Below are positions 19,004-28,255 of a stretch of 64,000 nucleotides of DNA, piece after piece. Each line of letters starts with the position of its first letter. Position 1 is the stretch's first letter. The stretch is from Lactobacillus kefiranofaciens. GTDB taxonomy: Bacteria > Bacillota > Bacilli > Lactobacillales > Lactobacillaceae. A model generated the notes under the pieces. It did no database searches and was not told the DNA's origin. It was given only the letters and a program-made list of their open reading frames with translations. Location of the stretch: positions 1-64,000 of the forward strand of contig NZ_FMXC01000001.1 in the NCBI RefSeq assembly GCF_900103655.1, written 5' to 3'. The translations under genes were made by a program, and so were the position numbers.

Positions 19004-19354
19004 TATGACAGATGACAAATTAATTGATTGGGCAAAAAACTATAAAGTTTGGCTCGAGCTGGCTTAACATATGGCAAAGAAGAGGCAGGGATCGATATTG
19101 CAGTAAAAAGATTAATTGCGATTCATGATTGTAATAAACGTTATAAAGGGATGTATCCTTATGGAATTACTACAGTATTTTTCTTATGTGAGCCGGTCAG
19201 TGGTAGTTTTACGGAAAATGATGAAACAATTGCCAGTGGATATTTTGCTCTGGATGACTTACCCAAATTAAGTGAAGATAAGGGATCAAAGGAGCAAGTA
19301 GAAGTGCGTTTTGAAGCATTTCATGATCTTGATTGGCAAGCGGAGTTTGAATAA
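19004..19354 (+). pseudogene. NUDIX hydrolase remnant with the Nudix box deleted
   Basis: The ATG at 19004 opens MTDDKLIDWAKNYK, the N-terminus of a lactobacillar NUDIX family that continues 'ARAGLTYGK'. A frameshift lies near 19050. At 19080 LTYGK is joined straight to EEAGIDIAVKRLIAIHDCNKR, which is the last turn of the Nudix box and the C-terminal half. Compared with the family, about 90-100 residues including most of GX5EX7REUXEEXGU are gone. The remnant therefore cannot be active. Confidence 0.8.
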
Positions 19355-19368
19355 AAAACTTATAGGGG

Positions 19369-20498
19369 TTGATTATTATAAGAGAGAAGAATGTTAGTTT
19401 TAAAATTGCGATTTTATTTTTAGCCTTTACAGTTGTTTTTACACTTTTTCGATCTTCAATGTCAGGAATTTTTTCGCTATTTTATGCAAAGAATGGAATT
19501 GAAAGTGCTAGTATTAGCTCGATAAAATCTTTTCAAAATATAGGAATAATGGTCGGTCTTTTACCAGCAGGTTATTTAGCAGATAAAATTGGTAGACTAA
19601 AAGTTTTAACATTGTCTTCTTTAATTATTGCAACTAGTTTCTTAATCTTAATTTTATTTAGAAGTTTCTTGGTTTTCTCACTTGCAGAGCTTTTATATGG
19701 AATCGGATTAGCGCTAAATTCAGGAACTTTAGTTTCATATATAACTGATTTGCAAGAGCAAAATAAAATCGCACCTGATTATTTGAAATTAAAGATACTG
19801 CACCTATTTGGTTTGCTATGGTTGGATTAGCTATTTATCCATTATTTATATTTATTACTGTTAAGTATTTATCCTTTTCTGATAATAAAGCAATAGATCA
19901 AGTTCAGAAACAAAGGGGATATAATCTAAGAAGTATTATTAGCTTTTTTTGGAAAAAGAATTTTTGGATTTTACTTTTGCTAAATGTGGGATATGATTGT
20001 GGCACACAGTTTATTCTTATCTACTGGTCAATTATTTATGTCGAAAAGTTAGGCTTTAACTTATCGCTGATTTATACGCTTTTCATGTGTGCGCTTATTC
20101 TAGGATCAGTAATATATAGTAGAGTATCTACTTTGCTTAATGTGAAAAATATTACTTTGATAAATACAGTATGTATGATTTTTATGTTTGTATTGAGTGG
20201 AATTGTCGATAATAAATTTTTACTTTTAGTTTTATTTTTAGCAATTGAGCTATTAATGGGAATGATGTCGGGACAAATTTCAGCTACTAGTAATGAAGCA
20301 ATATATGGTGAACGCAATAAATCAACAATGCTTTCAACTGTATCATTCATTACGGAAATTTTAGTGAGTCTGTCTTTATTTATCAGTAATAGTATTATGA
20401 ATTTGTTTGGAAACTTAAAAGTAATGTTTTTCGTATCAGCAATATACTTTGCGGTAATTTTGCTGATTATTCCATTAATTAAGAAGAAGGAACAGTAA
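19369..20498 (+). pseudogene. MFS transporter, internal deletion and frameshift
   Basis: The first frame (19369-19830) encodes about four N-terminal membrane helices including the MFS loop AGYLADKIGRLK and VSYITDLQEQNK. The second frame (to 20498) encodes the later helices (MVGLAIYPLFIFITV...). At about 19790 the sequence jumps from DYLKLK to DTAPIWFAMVG in another frame, so a block of membrane region plus the frame is lost. Joined length is ~375 residues against ~400 or more for the family. Substrate unknown. Confidence 0.8.
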
Positions 20499-20892
20499 TG
20501 CTAGACAAAATATGGCAAAGAATGTATCACAAAGCTAAAGCAGTACAAAACTTTCGTGAAATATCAAACCACATGGAAGCTGGTGGAGTCGCAGCTACGG
20601 TTCTATCTAGCTCAGGTAAAATCTACACAGGGGTATGTGTAGATACAGCTTCTACTTTAGGAGTGTGTGCTGAACGCAACGCTCTGTTTATATGATTACT
20701 AATGGTGAGTCAAATATCACACGCGTATTGGCAATCATGCCGAATGGCAAAACTGGTGCACAGTGTGGGGCTTGTCGTGAATTCATGGCGCAATTGATGG
20801 AAGGTCATTATCAGGATGTTGAAGTAATGCTTGATTATGAACATGAAAAAGTTGTTACGCTCGGCGAATTAACTCCTGATTGGTGGTTATAG
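20498..20892 (+). pseudogene. Cytidine deaminase-family protein, frameshifted
   Basis: The first frame ends ...VCAERNALFI at a TGA; the second begins MITNGESNITRV and contains GAQCGACREFMAQL. Zinc ligands are in CAERNA and CGACRE, as in cytidine/blasticidin deaminases. Restoring one A in TTTATATG (to TTT AAT ATG, near 20690) gives a continuous 131-residue protein. The start overlaps the MFS stop (TAATG), so it was cotranscribed with the transporter. Confidence 0.85.
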
Positions 20893-20896
20893 CATA

Positions 20897-20929
20897 AAAA
20901 TAGAAGAGCTAATCACTCTTCCATTTTTT
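20897..20929 (+). terminator. Terminator after the deaminase remnant
   Basis: Stem around AGAAGAG / CTCTTC flanked by A and T runs. Confidence 0.7.
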
Positions 20930-20932
20930 AGT

Positions 20933-21285
20933 TTATCCTTGTGCCAATTTAGTCACAATAAACGAATTTAATGAAACATTTTCTTCATCTGCTTCCTCAG
21001 CTAAATGAGCATGTAATGATTTAGGCATTCTAACTAATAGTTTTCCAGAATATTTTTATTAACAGGCTCTGGGATCTTTATATTACGTCTTAAGCAAGAC
21101 GAAAACCATGCCTTTTTTGCACCGTTTAATTCAGTGATAGCTTCGTCTAATGAATCACCATAGGCAATAACACCGGGAAGTTTAGGAGTAGTAACACGAT
21201 AATATGTTTCGCCATCATCTTCTACAATTTTTTAAAATTCGGTTGAGTAATTGAGCTTCATGTAGTAATTTAGATCTTTTTTCAT
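20933..21285 (-). pseudogene. HicB-family antitoxin, stop codon and frameshift
   Basis: On the minus strand an ATG at 21285 opens MKKDLNYYMKLNYSTEF, then meets a TAA at 21232-21234. Reading on gives KIVEDDGETYYRVTTPKLPGV..., the HicB partial RNase H fold. After a frameshift near 21045 it continues SGKLLVRMPKSLHAHLAEEA, a C-terminal DNA-binding HicB domain, to a stop at 20933. No hicA toxin is seen beside it. Both lesions are needed to explain the sequence, so it is clearly dead. Confidence 0.85.
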
Positions 21286-21381
21286 AGCAACTAGTTATCC
21301 TTAAATTGATTAAATAGAAGAATTCTTTTTCTTTTAATTATATCGTTCAAAAACAAGTTTTCACAGAAAGAAGTAAAAACA

Positions 21382-21888
21382 ATGAAACCAAAATTAATTA
21401 TCATCAGAGGTAATTCAGGTAGTGGTAAAACAACTTTAGCTAAGGAAATTCATCAGCGATTGCCACGTAATACTTTATTAATTCCGCAAGATACAGTTAG
21501 AAGAGAAATGCTAAATGTTAAAGATGGAGAGAACACTTTAGCCTTACCACTATTAGAAAATTTGCTGGAGTATGGCTATACTCATTGTTCCTATACTATT
21601 TTAGAAGGTATTTTAAATGCAAAATGGTATTCAGAATTATTTAGAAAAGCTCAACAACTTTTTGGCGATCAAATTTATGCTTACTATTTTGATATTCCAT
21701 TTGAAGAAACAATGAGACGACACAAAGAGCGTCATGAAAGTTCCTTTGGCGAAGAAAAAATGCGTTCATGGTGGAACGCCAATGATTATATTGGATTTAT
21801 TTCAGAACGAGCTTTTACTAGTCGAATGAGTTTAGATGATGAAATTCAGGGTATCATAAATGATATTCAAATGGAGAAGAAAAAATGA
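21382..21888 (+). CDS. P-loop kinase (AAA/zeta-toxin/uridine kinase-like)
   Basis: The 168-residue protein has a Walker A motif GNSGSGKTTL at about residue 10 and an acidic strand YTILEGIL, followed by a HERHE lid region. It resembles small nucleoside or sugar kinases of bacterial resistance and metabolism genes; the substrate is not clear. Its last codons overlap the next gene by four bases, and the two kinases probably act in one operon. Confidence 0.75.
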   Translation: MKPKLIIIRGNSGSGKTTLAKEIHQRLPRNTLLIPQDTVRREMLNVKDGENTLALPLLENLLEYGYTHCSYTILEGILNAKWYSELFRKAQQLFGDQIYAYYFDIPFEETMRRHKERHESSFGEEKMRSWWNANDYIGFISERAFTSRMSLDDEIQGIINDIQMEKKK

Positions 21889-22700
21889 CCCTAGTTGAAA
21901 AATTAAATCAAGAGCTACACAGTAATCTAAAGCCAATCAATCATGAATCTCTTAACAAAACTTTTGTAGGTTATAGCAATTTATATAAGCAGTCAATTTT
22001 TGTAAAGCAATTTGCAAAAAGACAAGGAGACTATACGGAAGAGATGGTTACGAATCAATTGAATGACCGTGTAATAACGAATATGTTAATCGATGATAAA
22101 TATATTTTGGTTTTAAAGGATGTTAAGCCTAGAGATATATCATCGAGTGTTGACCAAAATTTAGCATTTAAAATGGGACAAGTTCTCGGTAATTTTCATA
22201 CTCATGTTCAGCCTTTTCCAAAAATAAAGATTGTCAAAAATCAATTTGATAACTATTTATCTGAAATAAATACTTTTCAAGATTCTTTTTATAAAAACAA
22301 ACTAATTAAAGTTGCAAGAAAAATTAAATCAAATAAAAATGAAATTCAAGAAAATCTAAAAACAAATTCAAATTTTGTCTTACACGGAGATGTGGGTATT
22401 AGAAATTATAAGTACATTAATGGGAAATTAGCGCTAATTGATTTTGAAAAAGCACGTTTGGGTCCCGCATATCAAGATTTTATTAAATTGTTCTATCAGG
22501 ATTTTTCATTAAATCAGAAATTAATCAATTCCTTTTTGAAAGGGTATTCGACTGAAAATTCAGATTATCAATTATCAAATCTGACAAAACAGTATTTAGT
22601 TTTTACTACGGCAATTGGAATTTTAAATTATACTGAAAAAATTAATGATATTGCTTTTAGAAACATAGGTAAGCGAATGCTTGACAGTATAGAAGACTAG
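21885..22700 (+). CDS. Aminoglycoside phosphotransferase-fold kinase
   Basis: The 271-residue protein has the APH/choline kinase catalytic loop VLHGDVGIRNYKY (Asp as base, Asn as metal ligand) near residue 168 and the metal motif LALIDFEKARLG near residue 183. The family phosphorylates antibiotics, sugars or choline; the substrate cannot be assigned. It is coupled to the preceding P-loop kinase gene by a four-base overlap. Confidence 0.75.
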   Translation: MTLVEKLNQELHSNLKPINHESLNKTFVGYSNLYKQSIFVKQFAKRQGDYTEEMVTNQLNDRVITNMLIDDKYILVLKDVKPRDISSSVDQNLAFKMGQVLGNFHTHVQPFPKIKIVKNQFDNYLSEINTFQDSFYKNKLIKVARKIKSNKNEIQENLKTNSNFVLHGDVGIRNYKYINGKLALIDFEKARLGPAYQDFIKLFYQDFSLNQKLINSFLKGYSTENSDYQLSNLTKQYLVFTTAIGILNYTEKINDIAFRNIGKRMLDSIED

Positions 22701-22791
22701 TAACTGATTCGAGATATTGCACAGGCAGTGGTTATTGAATTTATCGATTTAATGGGGACTATCCATTTATTAATTAAAGCAGAGGGTACAC

Positions 22792-23553
22792 ATGAATGAA
22801 GAACCATTTATTTTAGATATTGATTTACATAAACAGGCCATAATAGAACCTGGAGTTGAAAATTTACAATATAAATTTCATGAGAAATTGCTTTTTGCGT
22901 TTGTTCCAGATGATGAAATTAAATCTTTTTTAGATAGACATTCTCATAAGACTTTGGGGAAATTTAAAACTGTTTCGTTTAGACCTAAAGTATATGAAGT
23001 AGAAATCAATAATCAACTAATTACTTTATGTCAAGCTCCAGTGGGAGCGCCAGCTTCAACTAAATTTTTGGATTGGTTGATTAATTATGGAGTTAAACAA
23101 GTATTAACTGTTGGAAATGCAGGAGCACTAGCCGATTTACCTGAAAACACGATCTTTGTTCCGCAAAGAGCGATTCGTGGGGAGGGTACGTCTTTTTATT
23201 ACAAAGAATCAAGTAAGATTATTAAATTAGATAATAAGTTTGTAAAAAAAGTTGAGAATGAAATAAAAAATTTAGGTTTTCAATATGAAGAGGGAACAAC
23301 TTGGACAACAGATGGCTTTTTTAGAGAAACTCCTAACCAAGTTTTGCAAGCTAAAGAATTAGGTGCAAAAACTGTAGAAATGGAGTGCTCAGCTTTGGCT
23401 GCTTGCGCGGAATTTAGAAACATAAATTTTGCACAAATTTTGTTTACTGCTGATAGTTTAGCTGACATGGATAACTATGATAAACGTAACTGGGGTCATG
23501 ATTCATATAGTGTTGGACTTAATATCGGATCTCAAGTGTTAGTAAATTTATAA
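22792..23553 (+). CDS. Nucleoside phosphorylase family protein, copy 1
   Basis: The 253-residue protein has the PNP/UDP-like fold signatures: VLTVGNAGALADL (phosphate/ribose loop), RAIRGEGTSFYY, TTWTTDGFFRET and the ribose-binding VEMECSALAACAEF. Such enzymes split nucleosides with phosphate to free base and ribose-1-phosphate. It is followed 32 bases later by a close paralogue, so the pair arose by tandem duplication. It looks complete, with a GAGGG ribosome binding site. Confidence 0.85.
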   Translation: MNEEPFILDIDLHKQAIIEPGVENLQYKFHEKLLFAFVPDDEIKSFLDRHSHKTLGKFKTVSFRPKVYEVEINNQLITLCQAPVGAPASTKFLDWLINYGVKQVLTVGNAGALADLPENTIFVPQRAIRGEGTSFYYKESSKIIKLDNKFVKKVENEIKNLGFQYEEGTTWTTDGFFRETPNQVLQAKELGAKTVEMECSALAACAEFRNINFAQILFTADSLADMDNYDKRNWGHDSYSVGLNIGSQVLVNL

Positions 23554-23585
23554 TAATATTTCAACTAAAAATGGAGTGTAAAGCT

Positions 23586-24347
23586 ATGAATAAACAACCA
23601 TTTATTTTAGATTTTGACGAAAATCCGCATGCAGTAATAGAACCGAATCATGATCAAGAACCATTTCATTTTCATTCAAGATTGCTTTATGCATTTGTAT
23701 CGGAGAAAGAAATCAATGCATTTTTAGATAAGCACCTTCATCGCACTTTAGGAGAATTTGAATCAGTTTCATTCAATCCTAAAATCTATGAAGTTCAAAT
23801 TGATAATGAATTTTTTACTTTATGTCAGGCGCCATTAGGTGCCCCTGCAGCTGTACAATTATTAGAGTGGTTAATTACCTATGGTGTAGAAACAGTTCTA
23901 ACGATTGGTACTGCAGGTGCTTTAAATGATTTACCAGAGAATGAAATGTTTTTGGTTAAACGAGCAATCCGTGATGAAGGAACGTCTTTTCACTATATGG
24001 ACCCGGGACAGTTTGTTGATTTAGATCGTGATTTTTTAAAGCAGGTAGAAAAAGCATTATCTGAATTAAATCTGGATTATGATGAAGTTACCACTTGGAC
24101 AACAGATGGTTTCTTTAGAGAGACACCTAAAAAGGTTGCACAATTCAAGCAATTAGGGGCAGCCACTGTGGAAATGGAATGTGCTGCTTTAGCTGCCTGT
24201 GCCCAATTTAGGGATGTTGATTTTGCTCAAATCTTATTTACTGCTGATACTTTAGCAGATATGGAAAACTATGATGAACGTGACTGGGGCAGTGAATCAC
24301 ATAGTGTAGGATTGGAGATAGGATCAAAAGTGGTCGCTCAGCTTTAA
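23586..24347 (+). CDS. Nucleoside phosphorylase family protein, copy 2
   Basis: The 253-residue paralogue of the preceding gene shares TTWTTDGFFRET, VEMEC and APLGAPA segments and differs most at the N-terminus. The start ATG at 23586 has GGAG eleven bases upstream; an earlier ATG at 23571 overlaps that site. Both copies keep the expected motifs, so neither is obviously a pseudogene. The convergent AAC(3) remnant follows. Confidence 0.85.
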   Translation: MNKQPFILDFDENPHAVIEPNHDQEPFHFHSRLLYAFVSEKEINAFLDKHLHRTLGEFESVSFNPKIYEVQIDNEFFTLCQAPLGAPAAVQLLEWLITYGVETVLTIGTAGALNDLPENEMFLVKRAIRDEGTSFHYMDPGQFVDLDRDFLKQVEKALSELNLDYDEVTTWTTDGFFRETPKKVAQFKQLGAATVEMECAALAACAQFRDVDFAQILFTADTLADMENYDERDWGSESHSVGLEIGSKVVAQL

Positions 24348-24357
24348 AGAATAATAA

Positions 24358-24396
24358 AAACGGTAAGAGCTTAAAATTGTGCTCTTACCGTTATTT
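24358..24396. terminator. Bidirectional terminator
   Basis: AACGGTAAGAGC / GCTCTTACCGTT perfect stem between convergent genes, flanked by A and T runs. Confidence 0.9.
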
Positions 24397-24397
24397 G

Positions 24398-25196
24398 TTA
24401 TTGATGATTATCTTTTTGTTTAAACCATTCACGTGCAAAATCAATTAATGCATGTGCATCAATTAACTTAATAACACCCTTATCCAGCTTAATAGTTTTC
24501 CATTTATTAGGATGAGCTTTTTCAAACGCTGCTCCCAATTCGTTAAAGTCATCATAAGAATACATATCAATATTTTGATATTTGGTCCAAATCGTTTTGC
24601 CGTTTTTGTCAACGTCAGTTGCAGCTAAGCAAGTTTCAGTTTTGCGGCCAATTGTTGATTCTGCGTAATGAAGCATCGTGCAGGTTTCGTAGTCTGTTCC
24701 TAAGAAAATAATTTTGATAAAGATAATCTAGTGGACTGTTTACACCATAGGGCATGTTGAGAGTTTGTCTCTCAGCAATACTTTCTTTATTTTTACCCCA
24801 AATTGCGATCGGTAAATAAGGGTGACTGCTTCGAACAACATTAGGCAATCTTCTAAAATATTCTGGAGTGACACCCAAACCTACAGTAATCGAAGTTGCT
24901 GGATTATAAGGTGGCATATTATCACGAACGAATTGAATCAAGTCCTTGCGAACTGGTGGATACTCCCAAGTTGCGGGATCACAATTGGTTGTAACTTGAG
25001 AAGGCATCATTAATGTGCCATCTGATAAAGTTTCTTCCAAAGCCTGGACAATAGTTTCGGGCCCACCTGGAACATAGTTAAACTTGCTCATTGCTGTGTG
25101 AACAAGACAAGCATCATTAGCTTTAATTCCGACTTCTTTCAATGCTTGTTTGAAATCGATCTTGGTTGTAACAGTGTTAATTAAATTTTCAGACAT
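24398..25196 (-). pseudogene. AAC(3)-family aminoglycoside N-acetyltransferase, frameshifted
   Basis: The minus-strand frame from 25196 (MSENLINTVTTKIDFKQAL...) has the AAC(3) segments CLVHTAMSKFNYVPGG and SSHPYLPIAIWG. At about 24715 it shifts; the other frame continues IIFLGTDYETCTMLHYAES and TKYQNIDMYSYDDF, then the C-terminus. The two together give a ~265-residue protein. These enzymes acetylate aminoglycosides or other amines using acetyl-CoA. The missing bases in the middle show it is broken. Confidence 0.85.
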
Positions 25197-25224
25197 AATC
25201 ATTTTCCTTTTTCAAATAGTAACG

Positions 25225-25299
25225 TTATTGACTGGGTCTGAAAAATGCTACTCTTGTTTTAATTTCTGCGTTGTTAATTTTATTTTTTTTGTTACTCAT
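25225..25299 (-). CDS. Possible 24-residue peptide upstream of the AAC(3) remnant
   Basis: A minus-strand ATG at 25299 with GGAGAATTATT just upstream opens a 24-codon frame (MSNKKNKINNAEIKTRVAFF...) ending 28 bases before the AAC(3) start. It could be a small protein or a regulatory leader, or may be chance. No homologue is recognised. Confidence 0.3.
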   Translation of the reverse strand: MSNKKNKINNAEIKTRVAFFRPSQ

Positions 25300-25345
25300 A
25301 ATAATTCTCCATTTTCAAGAATATAGTTCACATTTTATCACATTA

Positions 25346-25386
25346 AATAAGCACTAATTCCAAGTAAGAAAGAACTAGTGCTTATT
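25346..25386 (-). terminator. Terminator of pepX
   Basis: Inverted repeat AATAAGCACTA / TAGTGCTTATT about 20 bases after the pepX stop on the minus strand. Confidence 0.75.
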
Positions 25387-25405
25387 AATATGATTTTTAA
25401 ATTAT

Positions 25406-27772
25406 TTATTTTTCATAAAACTTAATCTCAGTCTTGGCTAAATCAACTGTATAAGTTTCTTCTTCAAGTGGACGCTTCGTCATCCCTTCGTCGGTTGAAT
25501 AGATGATTAAAGCTAACTTGCTGCCAGATGGAATGGTGTAGTAGGTAGGTTGAAGCAAGAAGTCTAAATCGTAGAATTTATCAGCTTCGATTTCTTCAGG
25601 CTTTTTCATGTCTTTGTAGTTTTGTAAGTTCATGTGTGCCTTGGTGATTAATTTAGCCTTAGTCTTCTTGTCTGGGACAAATTCTTGCAAAGTGTCAGTA
25701 CCAAATCTGTAACCAAGTTCTTGACCACCGCGCATCAAGAATTTAGGTGTAGCAATCAAACGTTTTCTTTCACCAAGTTCAACTAAAGCAACGGAGATTT
25801 CACCCTTAGGCAAACTGCCAGAAACGCGAACTTTGACTTCAGGACGACCCACAATCGTAGTTGGATGAATAAATTCATCAGTTTCAAAACGTAAACTTGG
25901 CTTAGCCCATTTTTCATCACCGCAAATGAACTTGTATTGCCAATCGCTTTCTGAAATACCAGCTTTCTTGAATTCAATACCGCCAACATCGGTAAAGGAC
26001 TTTTGTGCTTTGCCGTTGCCATCTTGGAAAAGTTCGCCTTCATCAGTAGGGTAGTAGATCTTTTCTTGGCCTAAATCATTGCTCCAGTCAGGTTCTTCAT
26101 GCCACTTGTCAGCTTGCAAGTTATCTTGAATCATAACCGTTGGCCATTGATTGTAAGCATTATTTTCAATGCCTAAAAGTTCATGAACAAACCAAAGGTT
26201 CATCAAGTCTGTAAAGTCAATCGAAACAAAGTTGTTCATATTGTAGTGTGGACCTTGGTGCAAGAAGAGGTGATGCTTCATTGGCATCTTTTTAACCAAT
26301 TGCCAGATCTTGTAAACGTTCTTTGGCTTAACGTTCCAGTCATTTAAGCCATGAACAGAAATCCAGGAACACTTGATACCATCAGCGTGGTGACGGTAAT
26401 TTCTTGCTTCCCAGAAGTCAGAATATTGACCCGTTGCACGATCCTCTTTTTCAAGCAATTCTTTTTGCATCTTGTCATATTCTGACTTGATCTTGAGATA
26501 TGACCCTGCATCCCACAAGTTTGATTGACAAGTTTCAGCAAGTAAGTCTAAATCTTCGCCTTGGCAAGCTTCAGGAGCAATAACCAAACCATGTTCACGA
26601 TAGTAGTCATACCAAGAAGAAATCGCAGCTTCAGAAACAACAGTCTTTAGGCCCTTAACTCCAGTAGTAGCAATCGCAATTTGTAAAGTACCTAAGTATG
26701 AACGACCAGTCATCCCGATATTACCGTTGCACCAATCAGCTTTAGTTTGAACAGTTCTAGTTCTGTCAGTGTAGGCAACACGATCACCATGGAGCCATTC
26801 GATTACTGCTTTTGCAGATTCGGTTTCTTCAGGCGCACCAGTGATGCGGACGCCGTCACTGCCGCGGGTTCCGATTGCACCAGCGAAGACACTGGCAAAA
26901 CCGCGAGCTAACATGTATTCGTTAAGTGGGTAAGAAGACTTGTGTACTGCTTCTTCAGTTGCTGGGTGGCTAGAGCCATCTGGCTTTTGCGCCTTGACGA
27001 TTGGTGAGTGAACGTATTGTGGATCATTCCATTCAGTAGCATCAGATAGGTTTTCGTCAACGCTATGGTTGCGTTTTTCATTAGCAATAATGCCGCCAAA
27101 GTATGGAGATGCTGTGTAAAGTGCTGGCACTTGAAGTCCTTTGTTTGTTTCAGCAGGACGGAAGATAGTCGTTTGAATCAAATCGCTCTTGCCGTCGTGA
27201 TCAGTATCAAGATCAGTTTCAACATAAACAACTTCGCGAATAACCTTGTTGGTATCAAAAACAGGAATAGACTTGCCGTTGAAGAACTTGAACTTATTTT
27301 GACCCCAGAATTGAGTGAAGTAGCCTTTACCAGCCATCACATCAAGTAAAATCTGACCGTTCTTAGTACGGGTATTAAGTAAACGATAAAAAGCAGAAAT
27401 GAGCTTTTGATTATCGCTAATATCTTGTACAAAAGGCAAAGCTTGTTTTTGCATAAAGCCCGTTGGATCAGCAAAGTCGTAATCGTAATGAACATGGTAG
27501 CCTAAAAGCTGCAAAGCTACATTATAGAATTGAGCTGTACCAATGGACGTTGGTTCTTGCTTTAAAAAGTCAGCCAAGGTTTCGTGATCGGAAACGGCGA
27601 ATTCTGCTAGCTTCGCAGTTTTAGCCTCGGCGATTGTATTTTTGATTAACTTAGCCAACAAGTCGCTAAAATCCCAATCGGCGTAATTTCTAGGCAAAAA
27701 GTTGATGTCGATTAATTCTTTGACCTGTTGCTCAAAAGGTGTATCGACGTAGGCGTATTGATTGTATTTCAT
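25406..27772 (-). CDS. pepX: X-prolyl dipeptidyl aminopeptidase
   Basis: PepX (EC 3.4.14.11, S15 family) cuts X-Pro dipeptides from the N-terminus of peptides such as casein fragments in the cytosol. The 788-residue protein has the nucleophile serine in [15 protein letters not shown] (about residue 358), the family's N-terminal helical domain and a C-terminal jelly-roll region. Its length matches the family (~760-795). The ATG follows an AAAGGAG site. It is monocistronic and the most lactobacillus-specific marker in the window. Confidence 0.97.
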   Translation of the reverse strand: MKYNQYAYVDTPFEQQVKELIDINFLPRNYADWDFSDLLAKLIKNTIAEAKTAKLAEFAVSDHETLADFLKQEPTSIGTAQFYNVALQLLGYHVHYDYDFADPTGFMQKQALPFVQDISDNQKLISAFYRLLNTRTKNGQILLDVMAGKGYFTQFWGQNKFKFFNGKSIPVFDTNKVIREVVYVETDLDTDHDGKSDLIQTTIFRPAETNKGLQVPALYTASPYFGGIIANEKRNHSVDENLSDATEWNDPQYVHSPIVKAQKPDGSSHPATEEAVHKSSYPLNEYMLARGFASVFAGAIGTRGSDGVRITGAPEETESAKAVIEWLHGDRVAYTDRTRTVQTKADWCNGNIGMTGRSYLGTLQIAIATTGVKGLKTVVSEAAISSWYDYYREHGLVIAPEACQGEDLDLLAETCQSNLWDAGSYLKIKSEYDKMQKELLEKEDRATGQYSDFWEARNYRHHADGIKCSWISVHGLNDWNVKPKNVYKIWQLVKKMPMKHHLFLHQGPHYNMNNFVSIDFTDLMNLWFVHELLGIENNAYNQWPTVMIQDNLQADKWHEEPDWSNDLGQEKIYYPTDEGELFQDGNGKAQKSFTDVGGIEFKKAGISESDWQYKFICGDEKWAKPSLRFETDEFIHPTTIVGRPEVKVRVSGSLPKGEISVALVELGERKRLIATPKFLMRGGQELGYRFGTDTLQEFVPDKKTKAKLITKAHMNLQNYKDMKKPEEIEADKFYDLDFLLQPTYYTIPSGSKLALIIYSTDEGMTKRPLEEETYTVDLAKTEIKFYEK

Positions 27773-27906
27773 ATTTTTCTCCTTTGGTTAGTTTAATTAT
27801 CTATAGTTTACCTTTTTAAGAGAGTAGAACCAATAAAAATGAAAGTAATATGGAAATATTTTAAGATGAAAAGGCTTTATTTTTATAGGAAAAATATTCT
27901 AGGTAT

Positions 27907-27935
27907 TTGATTTCATTAAAAAAGCTTGCTAAATT
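27907..27935 (+). promoter_or_regulatory. Promoter of the ABC transporter leader
   Basis: TTGATT (27907-27912), 17-base spacer, TAAATT (27930-27935). A start near 27942 would give a leader of about 310 bases before the first ABC gene. Prediction from hexamers. Confidence 0.5.
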
Positions 27936-27992
27936 AAATATGTATGATATTATTTTAAATAATTAGTAGAAACAGAGAGGTTTTATTGCCAT

Positions 27993-28016
27993 ATGATTCG
28001 TTTACGTAAGTTCTAA
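27993..28016 (+). CDS. Seven-codon leader peptide MIRLRKF
   Basis: An ATG at 27993 with an AGAGAGG ribosome binding site (27974-27980) opens MIRLRKF followed by TAA. The R-L-R motif is the +X+ sequence (as in the ErmDL leader MTHSMRLR) known to stall ribosomes when a macrolide is bound. It lies in the leader of an ABC transporter pair and upstream of an intrinsic terminator, as expected for a drug-induced attenuator. Short frames occur by chance, so this is a hypothesis. Confidence 0.5.
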   Translation: MIRLRKF

Positions 28017-28148
28017 TATTTGATTTGTTGTTTAGCAAAATACTGTATTTACATGCTTATTTAGTGTACCTAATTTTGCTCACATCTCAATTATTAGCAG
28101 TAAGTGAATCTAGGGTAATTTTCTACGTCTAAATTAGCCTTTATTTGT

Positions 28149-28190
28149 TGCACTGTTTTTGAGAGTGAGTATCTCATGGCAGTGTTTTTT
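28149..28190 (+). terminator. Leader terminator upstream of the ABC transporter genes
   Basis: Nested hairpin: outer GCACTG / CAGTG and inner TGAGA / TCTCA, followed by TTTTTT. It is 65 bases ahead of the ABC gene with no gene end just before it (pepX is divergent), so it can only act as an attenuator of the ABC transcript. Confidence 0.75.
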
Positions 28191-28255
28191 CTTTGCAATA
28201 AATCATTATTAGATTCAGAAAAAAACTAATATTTTTACAAAGAATGAGGAAAATA

